55,000 nucleotides of DNA from Prorocentrum cordatum (taxonomy: Eukaryota > Sar > Dinophyceae > Prorocentrales > Prorocentraceae), in the NCBI GenBank assembly GCA_963575745.1, contig CAUYUJ010017904.1, positions 286,508 through 341,507 of the forward strand, in the 5' to 3' direction. Shown here piece by piece: positions 30,201-41,515 of this stretch (position 1 is its first letter; each line of letters opens with the position of its first letter). The notes under the pieces were generated by a model. It had not been told where the DNA came from and made no database searches. It was given only the letters and a program-made list of their open reading frames with translations. The position numbers and the translations under genes are program-made.

Positions 30201-31954
30201 TGGGGGCTTCTCGGGCCGTCTCGGGGCGTCTTGGCTTCTCGGGGTTCTGCGGAGCATCTCCAAGCCGACCTGAAGCCAGACCGCGCCGGCAGCAATGCAC
30301 ATCATTTTTGTTGTGTCGTTCCATGTGTTTCGTCTCTTCGGGCCTCGCTGGGTGTCTCTTTGAGCGTCTCTCGGACAAATCTCGGGGCCTTTACGGGCAC
30401 AGCGGGGGGATCCTGGAACAGTTGGGAGCCCGAGGGCCGTCTTCGGGTGATCTGGGAACGTCGCGCACTTGGTCTCGGACATCTGCGGCCGTCGTGGGGC
30501 CCAAGCACGGCGTTGGGAAGCAGATCTGGGGGCGATGTTTGGCCATGCCTGCGGCACCGGAGCGGGGGGTGATCGGCACGAGAAGGCCACGGACATCCTA
30601 CAAGGCAGCAAAGAAGCATGCGAACGTGCCCCAGCGTGCCGCTGGCACGGTGGCGACATGTGCTTGCCGTTCCTGGCCTCCCCGGCGGGGGCCAGCGGCG
30701 TTGCCTCTCGCCCGCGGGGGCCCGAGATCCAGGGTAAGCTCCACTTTCAAGCAGTGGCGAAGCGTCCTGGCTTGCTTATAGGCCTACCAAACAATGTTCC
30801 TCGAAACGGATGTGGTTTCCACGAAATGCTCTTAGAACATTGTTGGCTGGGGCTGTCTTGTTTTAACACATCGGGCTTATGTTCTAAGAACATGGCTTTT
30901 GTAATTGGAACATCTTGGGGTTCTAAGAACATCCCGTGGTGGGCCAATATGAATGCCGGGACGGTCGGTCCCTGCTCAACACTTGATCAGAAGAGGAGAA
31001 GGCACCCGTACCGCTACCTTTCCCTCGTTTTCGCCTTCTTGCGCTTCCTGGGCCTCCGTCATCGCCACCGCTGGATGCGCCTTGAAATCCTGGCCAGAAC
31101 GCCCCCCAGGAGAGGCCTTGGGGGGTAGCGGTATTGGCACCTCCTGGCGTCCCCAATGTGAGTCGATGCTTCACTGCCCCGAGCACGCGTGGCTGGGCTC
31201 CGAGGGCGCGGCTCACGCCAGGCGAAGGATGGGTCCGGGGAGCCTCGATCTCTCAGGAAGCCTTTGCCGGGAGGCTTCCGCCGGAAAAGTTAAAGAGGAT
31301 TAAGCCCCATCGGGGGGCTCTTATGCCGGAGTGGGCCTCGGATTGAGCCAGATTAAGCGGGATTAAGCCGATGAAGCGGGACTAAGCCGGATTAGCCCGG
31401 ATTAAGCCGGATTTCGGACCAGGGCAAATACAGAATTCGATTTCCCAGGAGTTGCATCCGATGGTCACTCCTTGCGCTCACCCTATACACCCGATGCCTT
31501 GATCTGCCCAAACGGGGTCCCCGGAAGTCCCGACCTTTTTGCTCGGGCTGGTTTGTCTTCCCGAGTCGTTTTCGTGAACGGTCCTGGGCCCCGGCGAGGG
31601 CCCTGTAGGTTGATGGCAGCAGCGAACGAACCATAGCGTTGATTTGTTGTCAAGACGTTGAAGGTCCGGGACTCCCAGGCTGGCACTGTCGAGAAGTTCC
31701 AGGCCTACCTGAACCGCCTCGGGGGCCACTCGGGGGTGCCGGGCGGCATCCTGGCGATGCACGCCGAGGACGACGGATGGTGCCCGAGGAGGTACGCCGA
31801 GGAGGCGCTTGGCGCATTGGGCGACAGGAACGCGCAGCTGGACCTCCCCCGGGTGCAGTACACACTGCTGCCCGCGGGCACGGCCGGCAAGAAGCTCAGA
31901 GGCCACAGCTACGAGGACTCGTCAGGGAGGAAAATCAGAGAAGGAACAGGAGAT
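27233..31954 (+). CDS. Alpha/beta-hydrolase (carboxylesterase / acyl-protein thioesterase-like), five predicted exons
   Basis: The predicted exons are 27233-27477, 27746-27929, 28246-28278, 28482-29135 and 31664-31954. Every junction keeps the frame and the total is 469 codons. The first ~200 residues are Pro/Ala- and then Glu-rich linker. The enzyme domain (Abhydrolase_2 type) follows. VVLYFSGLGDAGGD is the oxyanion-side strand, like the HGLGDTG of thioesterases but with Ser for His. GFSAG holds the nucleophile (Ser codon 28986-28988). HAEDDGWCP has the acid (Asp, 31772-31774). GHS has the base (His, 31904-31906). It likely hydrolyses an ester or thioester; the substrate is unknown. Introns 1-3 read as GC-AG; intron 4 is GT-AG. 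The true start may lie upstream, and a GTGAGC donor at 31955 suggests more exons, or else the frame stops at about 32027. Confidence 0.85.
27478..27745 (+). mobile_element. Hydrolase intron 1 = M12 introner-like element (GC-AG)
   Basis: M12 (27481-27740) has inverted ends TGGTGGGCCCATTTTCCACC and GGTGAAAAAAATGGGCCCAC around a GGA microsatellite. CAGGCCT occurs at both edges. Splicing CAG|GCCTGG to ACAG|GCCTCC removes 268 bp and carries the exon frame from one reading phase to the other without a stop. Confidence 0.85.
27930..28245 (+). mobile_element. Hydrolase intron 2, introner-like, GC-AG
   Basis: TGGAGGCCACGG (left) and TGGAGGCCATGG (right) are direct repeats across the junctions, giving GTGGAG|GC...AG|GCCATGG. 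Inside, AGGTCCGCGCGGA (about 28074) and TCCGCGCGGACCT (about 28190) are perfect 13-bp inverted repeats. Confidence 0.8.
28246..28278 (+). CDS. Hydrolase exon 3, 33-nt micro-exon
   Basis: It encodes AMEGRPVEDAQ in phase 0. Its coding motif is repeated in exon 4 (AVEGSPVEDAE), so it probably arose by local duplication of an acidic segment followed by intron gain. Confidence 0.65.
28279..28481 (+). mobile_element. Hydrolase intron 3, related to intron 2, GC-AG
   Basis: CAG|GCTCGAGG starts and CTAGAG|GCCGGG ends the intron. GGTCCGCGCAGAC and AGTCCGCGCAGACAT inside, and the final TTTGGGTTCCCCTAG, match the layout of intron 2 (GGTCCGCGCGGA, ATCCGCGCGGAC, CGCTCCCCTAAG). The two introns are therefore likely copies of one family. 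Confidence 0.75.
29743..29932. mobile_element. M13 MITE with ~45-bp inverted ends
   Basis: CGGCGAGCGGGAGGGAATGG, then GACGGCCTTCTCAGAAGG on the left mirrors CCTTTGAGAAGGCC, then CATTTCCTTCCCTCGCTCGC on the right. Confidence 0.85.
30749..30985. mobile_element. M8 repeat element, copy b
   Basis: It starts AAGCAGTGGCGAAGCGTCCT and ends GGGACGGTCGGTCCCTGCTC, with GTTCTAAGAACAT pieces inside. Confidence 0.8.
31000..31142. mobile_element. M14 MITE-like element, copy b
   Basis: AGGCACCCGTACCGCTAC on the left and GTAGCGGTATTGGCACCT on the right are inverted ends. It sits 15 bp from M8, nearly end to end. Confidence 0.8.
31273..31415. repeat. GATTAAGCCG minisatellite
   Basis: About ten units of GGATTAAGCCG or GGGACTAAGCCG occur. 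Confidence 0.85.
31505..31610. repeat. M15 dispersed repeat copy
   Basis: The block contains CCCCGGAAGTCCCGACC, GGCTGGTTTGTC and CCCGAGTCGTTTTCG in the order seen at 50110-50225. Confidence 0.65.
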
Positions 31955-32389
31955 GTGAGCTCTGCTGTCCCCCTGGGGTGCACGCCTAGGCCCATCCCAG
32001 TATGTCAGCTTCCAAAGTGTGCTTGTTAAAACAAGTTCCAGTTCGAGGTCGGCCGGGAGTCTCGGTGGTTCCTTCGGCTTGCATGCGTTATGTTGTTTTC
32101 TTGGTGGCGAGCCCCTTCGGTGTCCCTCAATGTTTAGCACGCGCGGACTCTTGTTGCCGATCAAAACGGTTGCTCGTTGGAACGGAGCTCCAGGAGGGGG
32201 TTGCTTCCTTGCGCCGCTGTCAAAATAATTATCTTACGGCGTGACATATCACGCCTTTTTCTTTCGGTATGTGCGATGCTGTTCGCAAATGTTGGGATGA
32301 TGTTCGCAAGCTTGAGTCAAGTTCCTCGCTCGAGCACCGACCGTTCCTTAGGCCACGCGGGTTGGAGCTCACAGGCTTAAAATGTTTCA
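31955..32389. other. No gene recognised
   Basis: Unique-looking sequence lies between the last visible hydrolase exon and the C satellite. A short inverted repeat GGCGTGACATATCACGCC is at about 32237-32254. Confidence 0.45.
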
Positions 32390-33220
32390 GCGATGGTCCG
32401 CGTCTTCTCTCGCCCTACCAGTTCCTTGCGGGGCGCATGTCGGACCTTACGCCCTTATCCGCATGCAAAGGCGAGGGCCTCAAGGTCCAGTTCCTCGCTG
32501 GTATACCGCCCGCTCCTTAAGCAAACCCGGGGGTCACTTGCGCGCCTGCCTTCTTCATATGGGCAACGTGCTCACTGGGAATACCACCCGCTTGTGGGTC
32601 ACCTGCGTGGTGCCTGCTTCCTACGAGAGAGCGCCACCTCACGCTGAGACCCACGACGGAAGTGCAATAACCGGTTTTTCTTTCAGTGCTCGGGTGGCCC
32701 ACCCGCCCGAGGGTCTTTGGCGTGGCAGCTGAGACAGTTGGCCTTTTCTCTATCAGTTTTGGGCTGACACGCCGTCCCGTGGGTCACCACTGTGGTGCCT
32801 GTTCCATACGGGGTGGAAATGCATCGCCCAATACTGGAGCCGAAAACGCACGTGCAACAACAGGTTTGTCTTTCCAGTTTTCGGCTGACCTTCACGCCCG
32901 TGTGTCGCCTGCATGGTGCCTGTTTCATAAACAAAGGAATATTATTCGATGGGAATGCATGGCCTCATGCTCCGGCCCATCACTGGACGTGAAACAATTG
33001 GCTTGCACAACCAATTTTCGGGTAACCCACCAGTTGGTGGATCACCTGCGTGGTGCCTCATTCATACAAAAACCGTATTGATGGGGACTGGGTCACCACC
33101 TGTTGAGATCCACAACGCTGGTGGATCAATTCGTGTTTCTCGACCAGTTCTCGGGTGACAAACTGGTGCGACGGTTTCTTGCGTGGTGCCTGCTTCGCGC
33201 GGGACGCGCATTGGCTACAA
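32390..33220. repeat. C satellite, left part (~130-bp degenerate units)
   Basis: About six units have the anchor CACCTGCGTGGTGCCTGC followed by TTCATACGGGA.CGC and TTTTCGGGTGGCCCACCCG. The array is cut within a unit at about 33220, where the A/B array begins. Confidence 0.75.
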
Positions 33221-33819
33221 CCCGCTGGATTAAAAAGTTGGGACGGCGGGGTTCGAGAGAGAGAGAGAGAGAGACGCTGTTGGCCACCCGTTAGGCCATG
33301 GGGCCCAGGACAATGTTGGATTTGATGCCGACTTGGGAGTTTCAGACGCATACCTCGCCCCCTTTAATATTATAAACGCCATATGGGGCCGGCGTCTGAA
33401 AGTGGCATTCCGCTTAGGACTTTTTCAAACAAATTGTCAGATCGCCTTCCAGGGCGATCTGAAATTCTCCCATGTCGTCTGAAAGTGGCGATTTCGCTTC
33501 GGACTTCCTCACAAAAAGTTTCAGATCGATGTTCATGCCGCCTGAGAGTGGTCGTTTCGCTTAAGACGTCCTCAAACAGCACTGGCAGGTTGCCTTCCAT
33601 GTCGCCAGACAACAAAGATTTCGTGTGCGATGATTTCCATAACTACGTGCTGCAGAGCTCCACGCCCTGCGGAGCCGTTCCGTCATTCGGTCCACGGGGT
33701 TGCCTTGAAGTCATGTCGGGGTTGATCGATGGTGGAGTCTCGACGGCCAGTCGACCGACGAAACCCGCGGGGATCGCTCTCCCGCATAGTGCCGGTCACA
33801 ACTTTTTAATCCAGAGGGT
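33221..33819. mobile_element. A unit 1, inverted-repeat element
   Basis: ACCCGCTGGATTAAAAAGTT begins it and AACTTTTTAATCCAGAGGGT ends it (about 21-bp inverted ends). Inside are a GA microsatellite, TTTAATATTATAAACGCC, and several pieces of the type CTGAAAGTGGCATTCCGC repeated at ~65-bp spacing. Confidence 0.85.
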
Positions 33820-34621
33820 GGTTGCAACAAACGTTTGGTTTGGGCAATCCCCAACGTTCGTGAAGCGACTGCGAGCGGCAGTGCGGTGGGCCAATACGCA
33901 CAGGTCAGATCAGTTGTGGTACTTGTCCGCCAACCAGAAAGAGAGGGCAGAGGACTGCCTGCGGTCGAACCCGCCCGGATCTCGCACGCAATGGCAAATG
34001 TGCGTCGCAGTATTAGAGGAATGTTGTGCGTGCCGATGTGGAGCATGGAAAACACGTGACAGTGACGCGACGTGCGCTGGCGGCGGCTGCACAAAACGCT
34101 TGGCCTGGGCAATCCCCAGCGTTCGTGAAGCGACTGCGAGCGGCAGTGCGGTGGGCCAATACGCACAGGTCAGATCAGTTGTGGCACTTGTCCACCAACC
34201 AGGAAGAGAGGGCAGAGGACTGCCTGCGGTCGAACCCGCCCGGATCTCGCACGAAATGGCAAATGTGCGTCGCAGTATTAGAGGAATCTTGCGCTCGCCG
34301 ATGTGGAGCATGGAAAACGCGTGACAGTGACGCGACGTGCGCTGGCGGCGGCTGCAAAAAAACGCTTGGTTCGGGCAATCCCCAGCGTTCGCGAAGCGAC
34401 TGCGAGCGGCAGTGCGGTGGGCCAATACGCACAGGTCAGATCAGTTGTGGTACTTGTCCACCAACCAGACAGAGAGGGCAGGGGACTGCCTGCGGTCGAA
34501 CCCGCCCGGATCTCGCACGAAGTGGTAAATGTGCGTCGCAGTATCAGAGGAATGTTGTGCGTGCCGATGTGGAGCATGGAAAACACGCGACAGTGACGCG
34601 ACGTGCGCTGGCGGCGATCAA
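33820..34621. repeat. B satellite array 1, 3 units
   Basis: Three ~265-bp units carry the anchor GGGCAATCCCCAGCGTTCGT, AATACGCACAGGTCAGATCA and TGCGGTCGAACCCGCCCGGA. The unit length is not a multiple of three and many units carry stops, so the frames across it are not genes. Confidence 0.95.
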
Positions 34622-34654
34622 CCCGCTGGATTAAAAAGTTGGGACGGCGGGGTT

Positions 34655-34698
<44 letters not shown>

Positions 34699-35242
34699 GC
34701 TGTTGGCCACCCGTTAGGCCATGGGGCCCAGGACAATGTTGGATTTGATGCCGAATTGGGAGTTTCAGACGCATACCTCGCCCCCTTTAATATTATAAAC
34801 GCCAGATGGGGCCGGCGTCTGAAAGTGGCATTCCGCCTAGGACTTCTTCAAACAAATTGTCAGATCGCCTTCCAGGGCGATCTGAAATTCTCCCATGCCG
34901 TCTGAAAGTGGCGATTTCGCTTCGGACTTCCTCACAAAAAGTTCCAGATCGATGTTCATGCCGCCTGCGAGTGGTCGTTTCGCTTAAGACGTCCTCAAAC
35001 AGCACTGGCAGGTTGCCTTCCATGTCGCCAGACAACAAAGCTTTCGTGTGCGATGATTTCCATAACTACGTGCTGCAGAGCTCCACGCCCTGCGGAGCCG
35101 TTCCGTCATTCGGTTCACGGGCCTGCCTTGGAGTCATGTCGGGGTCGATCGATGGCGGAGGCTCGACGGCCAGTCGACCGACGAAACCCGCGGGGATCGC
35201 TCTCTCGCATAGCGCCGGTCACAACTTTTTAATCCAGAGGGT
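34622..35242. mobile_element. A unit 2
   Basis: It has the same ends as A unit 1, with a longer GA microsatellite (34656-34697). Confidence 0.85.
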
Positions 35243-37342
35243 GGTTGCAACAAACGCTTGGTTTGGGCAATCCCCAACGTTCGTGAAGCGACTGCGAGCG
35301 GCAGTGCGGTGGGCCAATACGCACAGGTCAGATCAGTTGTGGTACTTGTCCGCCAACCAGAAAGAGAGGGCAGAGGACTGCCTGCGGTCGAACCCGCCCG
35401 GATCTCGCACGCAATGGCAAATGTGCGTCGCAGTATTAGAGGAATGTTGTGCGTGCCGATGTGGAGCATGGAAAACGCGCGACAGTGACGCGACGTGCGC
35501 TGGCGGCGGCTGCAAGAAACGCTTGGCTCGGGCAATCCCCAGCGTTCGTGAAGCGACTGCGAGCGGCAGTGCGGTGGGCCAATACGCACAGGTCAGATCA
35601 GTTGTGGTACTTGTCCACCAACCAGAAAGAGAGGGCAGAGGACTGCCTGCGGTCGGACCCGCCCGGATCTCGCACGAAGTGGTAAACGTGCGTCGCAGTA
35701 TTAGAGGAATGTTGTGCGTGCCGATGTGGAGCATGGAAAACGCGTGACAGTGACGCGACGTGGCAAAAAAACGCTTGGCCTGGGCAATCCCCAGCGTTCG
35801 CGAAGCGACTGCGAGCGGCAGTGCGGTGGGCCAATACGCACAGGTCAGATCAGTTGTGGCACTTGCCCACCAACCAGAAAGAGAGGGCAGAGGACTGCCT
35901 GCGGTCGAACCCGCCCGGATCTCGCACGAAGTGGCAAATGTGCGTCGCAGTATTAAAGGAATGTTGTGCGTGCCGATGTGGAGCATGGAAAACACGTGAC
36001 CGTGACGCGACGTGCGCTGGCGGCGGCTGCAAAAAACGCTTGGTTCGGGCAATCCCCAGCGTTCGTGAAGCGACTGCGAGCGGCAGCGCGGTGGGCCAAT
36101 ACGCACAGGTCAGATCAGTTGTGGCACTTGTCCACCAACCAGAAAGAGAGGGCACAGGACTGCCTGCGGTCGAACCCGCCCGGATCTCGCACGAAGTGGC
36201 AAATGTGCGTCGCAGTATTAGAGGAATGTTGTGCGTGCCGATGTGGAGCATGGAAAACGCGCGACAGTGACGCGACGTGCGCTGGCGGCGGCTGCAAAAC
36301 ACGCTTGGTTTGGGCAATCCCCAGCGTTCGTGAAGCGACTGCGAGCGGCAGTGCGGTGGGCCAATACGCACAGGTCAGATCAGTTGTGGTACTTGTCCGC
36401 CAACCAGAAAGAGAGGGCAGAGGACTGCCTGCGGTCGAACCCGCCCGGATCTCGACCCCCCATGTGCGTCGCAGTATTAGAGGAATGTTGTGCGTGCCGA
36501 TGTGGAGCATGGAAAACACGTGACAGTGACGCGACGTGCGCTGGCGGCGGCTGCAAAAAACGCTTGGTTTGGGCAATCCCCAGCGTTCGTGAAGCGACTG
36601 CGAGCGGCAGTGCGGTGGGCCAATACGCACAGGTCAGATCAGTTGTGGCACTTGCCCACCAACCAGAAAGAGAGGGCAGAGGACTGCCTGCGGTCGAACC
36701 CGCCCGGATCTCGCACGAAGTGGTAAATGTGCGTCGCAGTATTAGAGGAATGTTGTGCGTGCCGATGTGGAGCATGGAAAACACGTGACAGCGACGCGAC
36801 GTGCGCTGGCGGCGGAAACGCTTGGTTTGGGCAATCCCCAACGTTCGTGAAGCGACTGCGAGCGGCAGTGCGGTGGGCCAATACGCACAGGTCAGATCAG
36901 TTGTGGCACTTGCCCACCAACCAGAAAGAGAGGGCAGAGGACTGCCCGCGGTCGAACCCGCCCGGATCTCGCGCGAAGTGGCAAATGTGCGTCGCAGTAT
37001 TAAAGGAATGTTGTGCGTGCCGATGTGGAGCATGGAAAACACGCGACAGTGACGCGACGTGCGCTGGCGGCGGCTGCAAAACGCGCTTGGTTTGGGCAAT
37101 CCCCAGCGTTCGTGAAGCGACTGCGAGCGGCAGTGCGGTGGGCCAATACGCACAGGTCAGATCAGTTGTGGTACTTGTCCACCAACCAGAAAGAGAGGGC
37201 AGAGGACCGCCTGCGGTCGAACCCGCCCGGATCTCGCACGAAGTGGCAAATGTGCGTCGCAGTATTAGAGGAATGTTGTGCGTGCCGATGTGGAGCATGG
37301 AAAACGCGTGACAGCGACGCGACGTGCGCTGGCGGCGGTCAA
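35243..37342. repeat. B satellite array 2, 8 units
   Basis: The GGGCAATCCCC anchors begin near 35267, 35533, 35786, 36049, 36315, 36575, 36830 and 37096. Units differ by a few percent and by small deletions (about 35760, 36455 and 36815). Confidence 0.95.
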
Positions 37343-37937
37343 CCCGCTGGATTAAAAAGTTGGGACGGCGGGGTTCGAGAGAGGGAGAGAGACGCTGTTG
37401 GCCACCCGTTAGGCCATGGGGCCCAGGACAATGTTGGATTGGATGCCGAATTGGGAGTTTCAGACGCATACCTCACCCCCTTTAATATTATAAACGCCAA
37501 ATGGGGCCGGCGTCTGAAAGTGGCATTCCGCCTAGGACTTCTTCAAACAAATTTTCAGATCGCCTTCCAGGGCGATCTGGAATTCTGCCATGCCGTCTGA
37601 ATGTGGCGATTTCGCCTAGGACTTTCTCACACAAAGTTTCAGATCGATGTTCATGCCGCCTGAGAGTGGTCGTTTCGCTTAAGACGTCCTCAAACAGCAC
37701 TTGCAGGTTGCTTTCCATGCCGCCAGAAAACAAAGATTTCGCGTGCGATTATTTCCATAACTATGTGCTGCAGAGCTCCACGCCCTGCGGAGCCGTTCCG
37801 TCATTCGGTTCACGGGCCTGCCTTGGAGTCATGTCGGGGTTAATCGATGGCGGAGGCTCGACGGCCAGTCGACCGACGAAACCCGCGGGGATCGCTCTCT
37901 CGCATAGTGCCGGCCACAATTTCTTAATCCAGAGGGT
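37343..37937. mobile_element. A unit 3
   Basis: It has a short GA tract and a slightly decayed right end (AATTTCTTAATCCAGAGGGT). Confidence 0.85.
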
Positions 37938-40611
37938 GGTTGCAACAAACGCTTGGTTTGGGCAATCCCCAACGTTCGTGAAGCGACTGCGAGCGGCAGT
38001 GCGGTGGGCCAACACGCACAGGTCAGATCAGTTGTGGTACTTGTCCACCAACCAGACAGAGTCGGCAGAGGACTGCCTGCGGTCGAACCCGCCCGGATCT
38101 CGCACGAAGTGGCAAATGTGCGTCGCAGTATTAAAGGAATGTTGTGCGTGCCGATGTGGGGCATGGAAAACACGTGTCTGTGACGCGACGTGCGCTGGCG
38201 GCGGCTGCAAAAAACGCTTGGTCTGGGCAATCCCCAGCGTTCGTGAAGCGACTGCGAGCGGCAGTGCGGTGGGCCAATACGCACAGGTCAGATCAGTTGT
38301 GGTACTTGTCCACCAACCAGAAAGAGAGGGCAGAGGACTGCCTGCGGTCGAACCCGCCCGGATCTCGCACGAAGTGGCAAATGTGCGTCGCAGTATTAGA
38401 GGAATGTTGTGCGCGCAGATGTGGAGCATGGAAAACACGCGACAGTGACGCGACGTGCGCTGGCGGCGGCGTTGCAAAAAAACGCTTGGTTTGGGCAATC
38501 CCCAACGTTTGCGAAGCGACTGCGAGCGGCAGTGCGGTGGGCCAATACGCACAGGTCAGATCAGTTGCGGTACTTGTCCACCAACCAGAAAGAGAGGGCA
38601 GAGGACTGCCTGCGGTCGAACCCGCCCGGATCTCGCACGAAGTGGCAAATGTGCGTCGCAGTATTAAAGGAATGTTGTGCGTGCCGATGTGGAGCATGCA
38701 TGGAAAACACGTGACCGTGACGCGACGTGCGCTGGCGGCGGCTGCAAAAAAAACGATTGGTTTGGGCATTCCCCAGCGTTCGTGAAGCGACTGCGAGCGG
38801 CAGTGCGGTGGGCCAATACGCACAGGTCAGATCAGTTGTGGTACTTGTCCACCAACCAGAAAGAGAGGGCAGAGGACTGCCTGCGGTCGAACCCGCCCGG
38901 ATCTCGCACGAAGTGGTAAATGTGCGTCGCAGTATTAGAGGAATGTTGTGCGTGCCGACGTGGAGCATGTAAAACACGCGACAGTGACGCGACGTGCGCT
39001 GGCGGCGGTCATTGCAACAAACGCTTGGTTCGGGCAATCCCCAACGTTCGTGAAGCGACTGCGAGCGGCAGTGCGGTGGGCCAATACGCACAGGTCAGAT
39101 CAGTTGTGGTACTTGTCCACCAACCAGAAAGAGAGGGCAGAGGACAGCCTGCGGTCGAACCCGCCCGGATCTCGCACGAAGTGGCAAATGTGCGTCGCAG
39201 TATTAAAGGAATGTTGTGCGTGCCGATGTGGGGCATGGAAAACACGTGACCGTGACGCGACGTGCGCTGGCGGCGGCTGCAAAAAACGCTTGGTTCGTGC
39301 ATTCCCAGCGTTCGTGAAGCGACTGCGAGCGGCAGCGCGGTGGGCCAATACGCACAGGTCAGATCAGTTGTGGTACTTGTCCACCAACCAGAAAGAGAGG
39401 GCACAGGACTGCCTGCGGTCGAACCCGCCCGGATCTCGCACGAAGTGGTAAATGTGCGTCGCAGTATAAGTGGAATGTTGTGCGTGCCGATGTGGAGCAT
39501 GGAAAACACGTGACAGTGACGCGACGTGCGCTGGCGGCGGTCATTGCAACAAATGCTTGGTTTGGGCAATCCCCAGCGTTCGTGAAGCGACTGCGAGCGG
39601 CAGTGCGGTGGGCCAATACGCACAGGTCAGATCAGTTGTGGTACTTGTCCACCAACCAGAAAGAGAGGGCAGAGGACTGCCTGCGGTCGAACCCGCCCGG
39701 ATCTCGCACGAAGTGGTAAATGTGCGTCGCAGTATTAGAGGAATGTTGTGCGCGCCGGTGTGGAGCATGGAAAACACGTGACAGTGACGCGACGTGCGCT
39801 GGCGGCGGTCATTGCAAAAAACGCTTGGTTTGGGCAATCCCCAGCGTTCGTGAAGCGACTGCGAGCGGCAGCGCGGTGAGCCAATACGCACAGGTCAGAT
39901 CAGTTGTGGTACTTGTCCACCAACCAGAAAGAGAGGGCAGAGGACTGCCTGCGGTCGAACCCGCCCGGATCTCGCACGAAGTGGTAAATGTGCGTCGCAG
40001 TATTAGAGGAATGTTGTGCGTGCCGATGTGGAGCATGGAAAACACGTGACAGTGACGCGACGTGCGCTGGCGGCGGTTGCAAAAAACGCTTGGTTTGGGC
40101 AATCCCCAGCGTTCGTGAAGCGACTGCGAGCGGCAGTGCGGTGGGCCAATACGCACAGGTCAGATCAGTTGTGGTACTTGTCCACCAACCAGAAAGAGAG
40201 GGCAGAGGACTGCCTGCGGTCGAACCCGCCCGGATCACGCACGAAGTGGTAAATGTGCGTCGCAGTATTAGAGGAATGTTGTGCGTGCCGATGTGGAGCA
40301 TGGAAAACACGTGACAGTGACGCGACGTGCGCTGGCGGCGGTTGCAAAAAAACGCTTGGCCTGGGCAATCCCCAGCGTTCGTGAAACGACTGCGAGCGGC
40401 AGTGCGGTGGGCCAATACGCACAGGTCAGATCAGTTGTGGTACTTGTCCACCAACCAGAAAGAGAGGGCAGAGGACTGCCTGCGGTCGAACCCGCCCGGA
40501 TCTCGCACGAAGTGGTAAATGTGCGTCGCAGTATTAGAGGAATGTTGCGCGTGCCGATGTGGAGCATGGAAAACACGCGACAGTGACGCGACGTGCGCTG
40601 GCGGCGGTCAA
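37938..40611. repeat. B satellite array 3, 10 units
   Basis: Anchors fall at about 37963, 38226, 38496, 38766, 39033, 39297, 39566, 39834, 40098 and 40365. Several unit joins read GGCGGTCATTGCAACAAA, which is the uninterrupted version of the A insertion site. Confidence 0.95.
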
Positions 40612-40645
40612 ACCGCTGGATTAAAAAGTTGGGACGGCGGGGTTC

Positions 40646-40708
<63 letters not shown>

Positions 40709-41245
40709 GCTGTTGGCCACCCGTTAGGCCATGGGGCCCAGGACAATGTTGGATTTGATGCCGAATTGGGAGTTTCAGACGCATGCCTCATCCCCTTTAA
40801 TATTATACACGCCAAGTGGGGCCGCCGTCTGAAAGTGGCATTCCGCCTAGGACTTCTTCAAACAAATTTTCAGATCGCCTTCCAGGGCGATCTGAAATTC
40901 CCCCATGCCGTCTGAAAGTGGCGATTTCGCCGAGGACTTCCTCACAACAAGTTTCAGATCGATGTTCATGCCGCCTGAGAGTGGTCGTTTCGCTTAATAC
41001 GTCCTCAAACAGCACTTGCAGGTTGCCTTCCGTGCCGCCAAAGACAAAGATTTCGTGTGCGATGATTTCCACCACTATGTGCTGCAGAGCTCCACGCCCT
41101 GCAGAGCCGTTCCGTCATTCGGTTCACGGGCCTGCCTTGGAGTCATCTCGGGGTTGATCGATGGTGGAGGCTCGAGGGCTAGTCGACCGACGAAACCCGC
41201 GGGGATCGCTCTCTCGCATAGTGCCGGTCACAACTTTTGCAAACA
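40612..41245. mobile_element. A unit 4, right end truncated
   Basis: The GA tract contains a CAGA insertion (about 40665-40675). The right end stops at CACAACTTTTGC followed by poly-A, so the right inverted end is lost. Confidence 0.8.
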
Positions 41246-41515
41246 AAAAAAAAAAACGCTTGGTTTGGGCAGTCCCCAGCGTTCGTGAAGCGACTGCGAG
41301 CGGCAGTGCGGTGGGCCAATACGCACAGGTCAGATCAGTTGTGGTACTTGTCCACCAACCAGAAAGAGAGGGCAGAGGACTGCCTGCGGTCGAACCCGCC
41401 CGGATCTCGCACGAAGTGGTAAATGTGCGTCGCAGTATTAGAGGAATGTTGCGCGCGCCGATGTGGAGTATGGGAAACACGTGACAGTGACGCGACGTGC
41501 GCTGGCGGCGGTCAA
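41246..41515. repeat. B satellite array 4, 1 unit
   Basis: A single B unit lies between A units 4 and 5. Confidence 0.9.

Larger units (their letters stand above)
29136..31663 (+). other. Hydrolase intron 4 (2.5 kb, GT-AG), filled with repeats
   Basis: CGG|GTCCAGAGCTC at the left and AAG|GTCCGGGACTC at the right share a GTCC.G direct repeat. Inside are M13, M8 copy b, M14 copy b, a GATTAAGC minisatellite and an M15 copy. Long open frames at 29195-29890 and 29910-30659 have low-complexity composition and are not called. Confidence 0.6.

Noticed and set aside
29910-30659. 249-residue minus-strand ORF
   Set aside because: Low-complexity Arg/Pro-rich reading of degenerate repeats within hydrolase intron 4, with an M-family element overlapping it.
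31275-31415. GATTAAGC repeats as a telomere-like array
   Set aside because: The motif is unlike the TTTAGGG type expected in dinoflagellates and is only ~140 bp long inside an intron.
36180-36200. tRNA-like T-arm (GCGGTCGAACCCGC) in each B unit
   Set aside because: The loop is one base short, and no acceptor stem or anticodon arm could be fitted around it.
33383-38448. Long ORFs (up to 315 residues) crossing A and B units
   Set aside because: The B unit is about 265 bp, so the frame changes in each copy; many copies have in-frame stops and all strands are similarly open.
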